Under the pieces are notes generated by a model. The model was given only the letters and a program-made list of their open reading frames with translations. It had not been told where the DNA came from and did no database searches. The translations under genes were made by a program, and so were the position numbers. A stretch of DNA of 9,316 bases from Nitrosomonadales bacterium (GTDB taxonomy: Bacteria; Pseudomonadota; Gammaproteobacteria; Burkholderiales; SG8-41): NCBI GenBank assembly GCA_009885185.1, contig VFLF01000936.1, positions 1-9,316 of the forward strand. The letters run 5' to 3'. Numbering within the stretch: position 1 is the first letter of the stretch; each line of letters starts with the position of its first letter. Positions 6,688 through 9,316 of this stretch are shown here, piece after piece.

Positions 6688-7617
6688 ATGCAAAAGCTCT
6701 TAGCAATACTCGCAGTCACGTTTGGTTTTAGCATGGTCGCGGTAGACACCGAGGCCGCGCGTGTTGGCGGCGGCAAGAACACCGGACGCCAAAGCAGCAG
6801 CGCCACCAATCAATCTGCGCCCGCGCAAAAAACAGCGCCCGCACAAGCCGCACCGGCGCCGGCTGCACCGCAGCCTTCCGGCATGAGCAAATGGATGGGA
6901 CCGCTGGCGGGTCTTGCCGCCGGTATCGGCATCGCCTCGCTTCTGAGCAGCATGGGCATGGGCGGCGCGCTGGGCAGCATGATCGGCGGCATCTTGATGA
7001 TCGTGTTACTGCTGGGCGTGGGTTACTTCATCTACCGCATGCTCACGCGCAACAAGTCCGCGTCGCAGCAACCGCTGGGCTACGCAGGCGCAGGCAACAC
7101 CGGTGCATCCCCAGCTTCAATTCCGAGCGCGCCCGCCGCACAACCGGCACAGTTCACCGGTAATGCCGCCGCCGTACCCGGCTCGCTGGCTGCAACCGTT
7201 GGCGGCGCTTCGACCCTGAACGACGCGGCGGCCACATCTGCCAGCCGCTGGCCTGCGGATTTCGATGCGCCCGAGTTCGAACGTCAGGCGATCATGAATT
7301 TCAATCGCCTGCAAGCCGCCAACGACGCGGGTGACGCCTCGACGCTGCGCGACTTTCTCACGCCGGAACTGTATCGCGAACTCGAAGGTGAAATGAAATC
7401 CGCCTGGGGCGCGCCGCAAAAAACCGAGGCCGTTGATCTGAAATCCGAAGTGCTGGAAGTCGTGACCGAGGCAGGCCTCTACGTCGTCAGCGTGCGCTTC
7501 ACGGGTCAAATCCGCGAGAACGGCGTGTTGAGCAACCTGAATGAAGTCTGGCACCTCGAAAAACCCGTCAGCGGCCGCGCTGGCTGGAGGGTTTCCGGTA
7601 TCCAGCAAGTATCGTAA
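6688..7617 (+). CDS. Tim44-like domain protein with signal peptide and transmembrane segment
   Basis: Protein of 309 residues. An N-terminal signal-like segment (1 to about 23, KLLAILAVTFGFSMVAV then TEAAR) is followed by RVGGGKNTGRQSS, a stretch typical of bacterial Tim44-domain proteins. Next come an Ala/Pro/Gln-rich linker (about 40-65), a Gly-rich hydrophobic segment (70-93), a clear transmembrane helix (about 98-117), and a second Ala/Pro-rich linker (125-185). The Tim44-like domain is at about 188-309 (FERQAIMNFNRLQAANDAGD, ending GWRVSGIQQVS). In mitochondria Tim44 tethers Hsp70 to the translocon; the bacterial role is unclear, though a membrane/lipid-associated fold is likely. A good Shine-Dalgarno (GGAGG, 6679-6683) precedes the ATG. 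It has its own promoter candidates and a strong terminator. Its place between ubiE and ubiJ suggests, but does not prove, a role near quinone synthesis. Confidence 0.9.
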   Translation: MQKLLAILAVTFGFSMVAVDTEAARVGGGKNTGRQSSSATNQSAPAQKTAPAQAAPAPAAPQPSGMSKWMGPLAGLAAGIGIASLLSSMGMGGALGSMIGGILMIVLLLGVGYFIYRMLTRNKSASQQPLGYAGAGNTGASPASIPSAPAAQPAQFTGNAAAVPGSLAATVGGASTLNDAAATSASRWPADFDAPEFERQAIMNFNRLQAANDAGDASTLRDFLTPELYRELEGEMKSAWGAPQKTEAVDLKSEVLEVVTEAGLYVVSVRFTGQIRENGVLSNLNEVWHLEKPVSGRAGWRVSGIQQVS

Positions 7618-7633
7618 GAAAACCTTGCTCCCT

Positions 7634-7663
7634 AAAACGCCCGGCCCGACCGGGCGTTTTTTT
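7634..7663 (+). terminator. Strong intrinsic terminator between Tim44 gene and ubiJ
   Basis: AAAACGCCCGG (7634-7644) and CCGGGCGTTTT (7650-7660) form a perfect 11-bp stem around a five-base loop, and the T run spans 7657-7663. It lies 16 bp after the Tim44 gene stop and only 13 bp before the ubiJ start codon, so there is no room for a separate promoter between terminator and ubiJ. Confidence 0.88.
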
Positions 7664-7676
7664 CGGGCGTTATTCC

Positions 7677-8249
7677 TTGATCCCTTCGCTTTACCTACCT
7701 GCCATCAACCGGCTGCTGCGGCAGAATAGCTGGGCGTTGGAACGACTGCGTCCGTTTGCCGGCAAGGTGATTCGCGTGGAATGTTTTCCGCTAACGCTGC
7801 TACTCGGCATCGGCGAAACCGGTGCAGCCGTGTCTGCGCCACCTGACAGCGCGCCCGACTTAACGACTCGCCTCTCGCCCGGCGTCATGCTGCGCCTCGC
7901 CGCACGGGACACGAGCGCATGGAACGATATCGCCGTGGACGGTGATCCGCATATGGCGACCGCGCTCAATCACATCGCCCGCAACATTCGTTGGGATGTC
8001 GAAGAGGATTTAAGCCGCGTGTTCGGCGACATCGCCGCGCACCGCATGGTTGAAACGGGCCGCAAGCTCGACAACTGGGGCCGCCAGGGCGCGGACAACC
8101 TCGCGCGCTCGTTTGCCGAGTACTGGACCGAAGAGCAACCGCTGATCGCCGGCCGCGCCGATATCGCGCAATTCAATCGCGAGGTGGATGCGTTGCGTGA
8201 CGACGTGGCACGGGTGGAGAAACGAATTGAAGTTCGTGAACGCCGTTAA
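7677..8249 (+). CDS. ubiJ: UbiJ, SCP2-domain accessory factor of ubiquinone biosynthesis
   Basis: Protein of 190 residues (E. coli UbiJ is about 201), a lipid-binding accessory factor that holds polyprenylated intermediates for the soluble Ubi complex and works with UbiK. An SCP2-type domain occupies about 5-105; the conserved helical stretch IRWDVEEDLSRVFGDIAAHR (104-123) follows, and the C-terminus (about 163-190, NREVDALRDDVARVEKRIE) is a short coiled coil, as in the family. The start appears to be TTG at 7677, giving MIPSLYLPAINRLL, which is where homologues begin; no in-frame ATG is available nearby. No convincing Shine-Dalgarno is seen, and the terminator T-tract ends 13 bp upstream. 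A rare start codon and a weak initiation site suggest low expression. ubiB follows after 9 bp. Confidence 0.88.
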   Translation: MIPSLYLPAINRLLRQNSWALERLRPFAGKVIRVECFPLTLLLGIGETGAAVSAPPDSAPDLTTRLSPGVMLRLAARDTSAWNDIAVDGDPHMATALNHIARNIRWDVEEDLSRVFGDIAAHRMVETGRKLDNWGRQGADNLARSFAEYWTEEQPLIAGRADIAQFNREVDALRDDVARVEKRIEVRERR

Positions 8250-8258
8250 AATCAGGGC

Positions 8259-9316
8259 ATGCACTTTTTTCGCCTGATAAAAATCATCTCCGTCGCCCTG
8301 CGCTTCGGACTCGACGAGTTTCTGCGCGGCCACGAGCGCGTGGGCGGATTGCACACCCTGCTGCGCGCGGTGCTGTTCTGGCGCGATCTATCCGCGCCAC
8401 GCGCGGTGCGGCTGCGGCAATCGCTCGAAACACTGGGGCCGATCTTCGTCAAGTTCGGCCAGATACTCTCCACCCGGCGTGATCTACTGCCCGAAGACAT
8501 CGCCGACGAGCTCGCCCGATTGCAGGATCAGGTGCCGCCGTTCCCCGGCGACGAGGCGGTGGCCGTCATCGAGCGCGCCCACGGCAAACCGTTACGCGAG
8601 ATTTTCAAAACCTTCGACCGCACGGCGCACGCCAGCGCCTCCGTGGCGCAGGTGCATCTGGCCGAATTGAACGACGGGCGCGAGGCCGCCGTCAAGATTC
8701 TGCGCCCCAACATCGCCGGCGTTATTCGCAACGACGTGCAGTTGCTCGATGCGGGCGCGTCGCTGATGGAATGGTTGTGGGCCGACGGCAAGCGCATGAA
8801 GCCGCATGAAGTCGTCGCCGAGTTCGCCCGTCACCTCGATGACGAACTCGATCTGATGCGCGAAGCCTCCAATGCCAGCCAGTTGCGGCGCAATTTTTCC
8901 GGCTCGCCGCTGTTGGCGATACCTGAAATTTACTGGGATTTCTGCACCACCGAAGTCATGGTGATGCAGCGCATGCGCGGCATGCCGGTGTCACGTGTCG
9001 ATGAACTGCGCGCGCAAGGCGTTGATATCGCGAAGCTCGCGCGTGACGGCGTGGAAATATTTTTTACCCAGGTATTCCGCGACGGTTTTTTTCATGCCGA
9101 CATGCACCCCGGCAACATCCTGGTGACGCCCGCCGGCCAGTATGTCGCGCTCGATTTCGGCATCATGGGCACGCTGACGCCCACCGACAAGCATTATCTG
9201 GCGCAAAACTTTCTGGCGTTCTTCCGCCGTGATTACCGGCGTGTCGCGCTCGCGCATATCGAATCGGGCTGGACGCCACCGGATACCAGCGTGCAAGCCT
9301 TCGAGACGGCGATACG
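8259..9316 (+). CDS. ubiB: UbiB, atypical kinase/ATPase of ubiquinone biosynthesis (partial, cut by right edge)
   Basis: The first 352 codons are present with no stop; the full protein is usually about 500-550 residues, so the C-terminal membrane helices are missing. UbiB is a member of the ABC1/ADCK/COQ8 atypical kinase family that hydrolyses ATP and supports quinone synthesis, perhaps by extracting lipid precursors from the membrane. All family motifs are intact: KFGQ (65-68) with [11 protein letters not shown] after it, the Ala-rich loop ASASVAQVH (125-133) in place of a Gly-rich loop, AVKILRP (144-150) with the ATP-binding Lys, the ExD motif in [10 protein letters not shown] (194-203), the catalytic HADMHPGN (279-286), and the metal-binding DFG (299-301). 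The start is ATG 8259 with only a very close AGGG upstream, so translation is probably coupled to ubiJ, whose stop ends 9 bp earlier. Confidence 0.96.
   Translation, partial: MHFFRLIKIISVALRFGLDEFLRGHERVGGLHTLLRAVLFWRDLSAPRAVRLRQSLETLGPIFVKFGQILSTRRDLLPEDIADELARLQDQVPPFPGDEAVAVIERAHGKPLREIFKTFDRTAHASASVAQVHLAELNDGREAAVKILRPNIAGVIRNDVQLLDAGASLMEWLWADGKRMKPHEVVAEFARHLDDELDLMREASNASQLRRNFSGSPLLAIPEIYWDFCTTEVMVMQRMRGMPVSRVDELRAQGVDIAKLARDGVEIFFTQVFRDGFFHADMHPGNILVTPAGQYVALDFGIMGTLTPTDKHYLAQNFLAFFRRDYRRVALAHIESGWTPPDTSVQAFETAI

Overview
The window looks like chromosomal DNA of a GC-rich proteobacterium, most likely a betaproteobacterium. The inference rests on gene order (DUF971 gene, ubiE, Tim44-domain gene, ubiJ, ubiB) and on the style of the YqaA, DUF971 and fumarylpyruvate-hydrolase-like proteins. 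No rRNA, tRNA, CRISPR array, transposase or phage gene was seen. Most genes are ordinary housekeeping or metabolic genes; the less ordinary signals lie in the regulatory stretches between them.

Left part (1-2714). A GC-rich inverted repeat with a 12-bp direct repeat opens the window. Three genes follow on the minus strand, read from right to left: a class I SAM-dependent methyltransferase (start 2535), a fumarylacetoacetate-hydrolase-family enzyme resembling fumarylpyruvate hydrolase or acylpyruvase, and an aldo/keto reductase whose usual catalytic Asp is Val. Gaps of 42 and 19 bp suggest one operon, with a good sigma70-type promoter at 2634-2663 in the divergent intergenic region.

Middle part (2715-5381, plus strand). 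A small YqaA-type (DedA/VTT family) membrane protein is followed by a HIT-family nucleotide hydrolase/transferase with an intact HxHxH motif. A 188-bp leader comes next. It can fold into two hairpins with near-identical GGGAA loops, enclosed by a stem made from two AAGCTT copies, with the Shine-Dalgarno just outside. The leader precedes a 540-residue protein of unknown function that has a weak PilZ-like motif near its C-terminus.

Right part (5382-9316, plus strand). This is a ubiquinone biosynthesis locus. A sigma70-like promoter overlapped by a perfect 11-bp inverted repeat precedes a DUF971 gene, which overlaps ubiE by ATGA. ubiE is the C-methyltransferase of ubiquinone/menaquinone synthesis. 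An AT-rich spacer with its own promoter candidates precedes a secreted or membrane-anchored Tim44-domain protein, which ends in a strong intrinsic terminator. ubiJ (lipid-binding SCP2 accessory factor) begins, apparently with TTG, only 13 bp after the terminator's T-tract. ubiB (atypical kinase/ATPase of CoQ synthesis) follows and runs off the right edge. UbiE performs a ring-modification step, while UbiJ and UbiB support the membrane/soluble Ubi complex, so their clustering is functionally coherent. The Tim44 gene appears to be its own transcription unit inside the locus.
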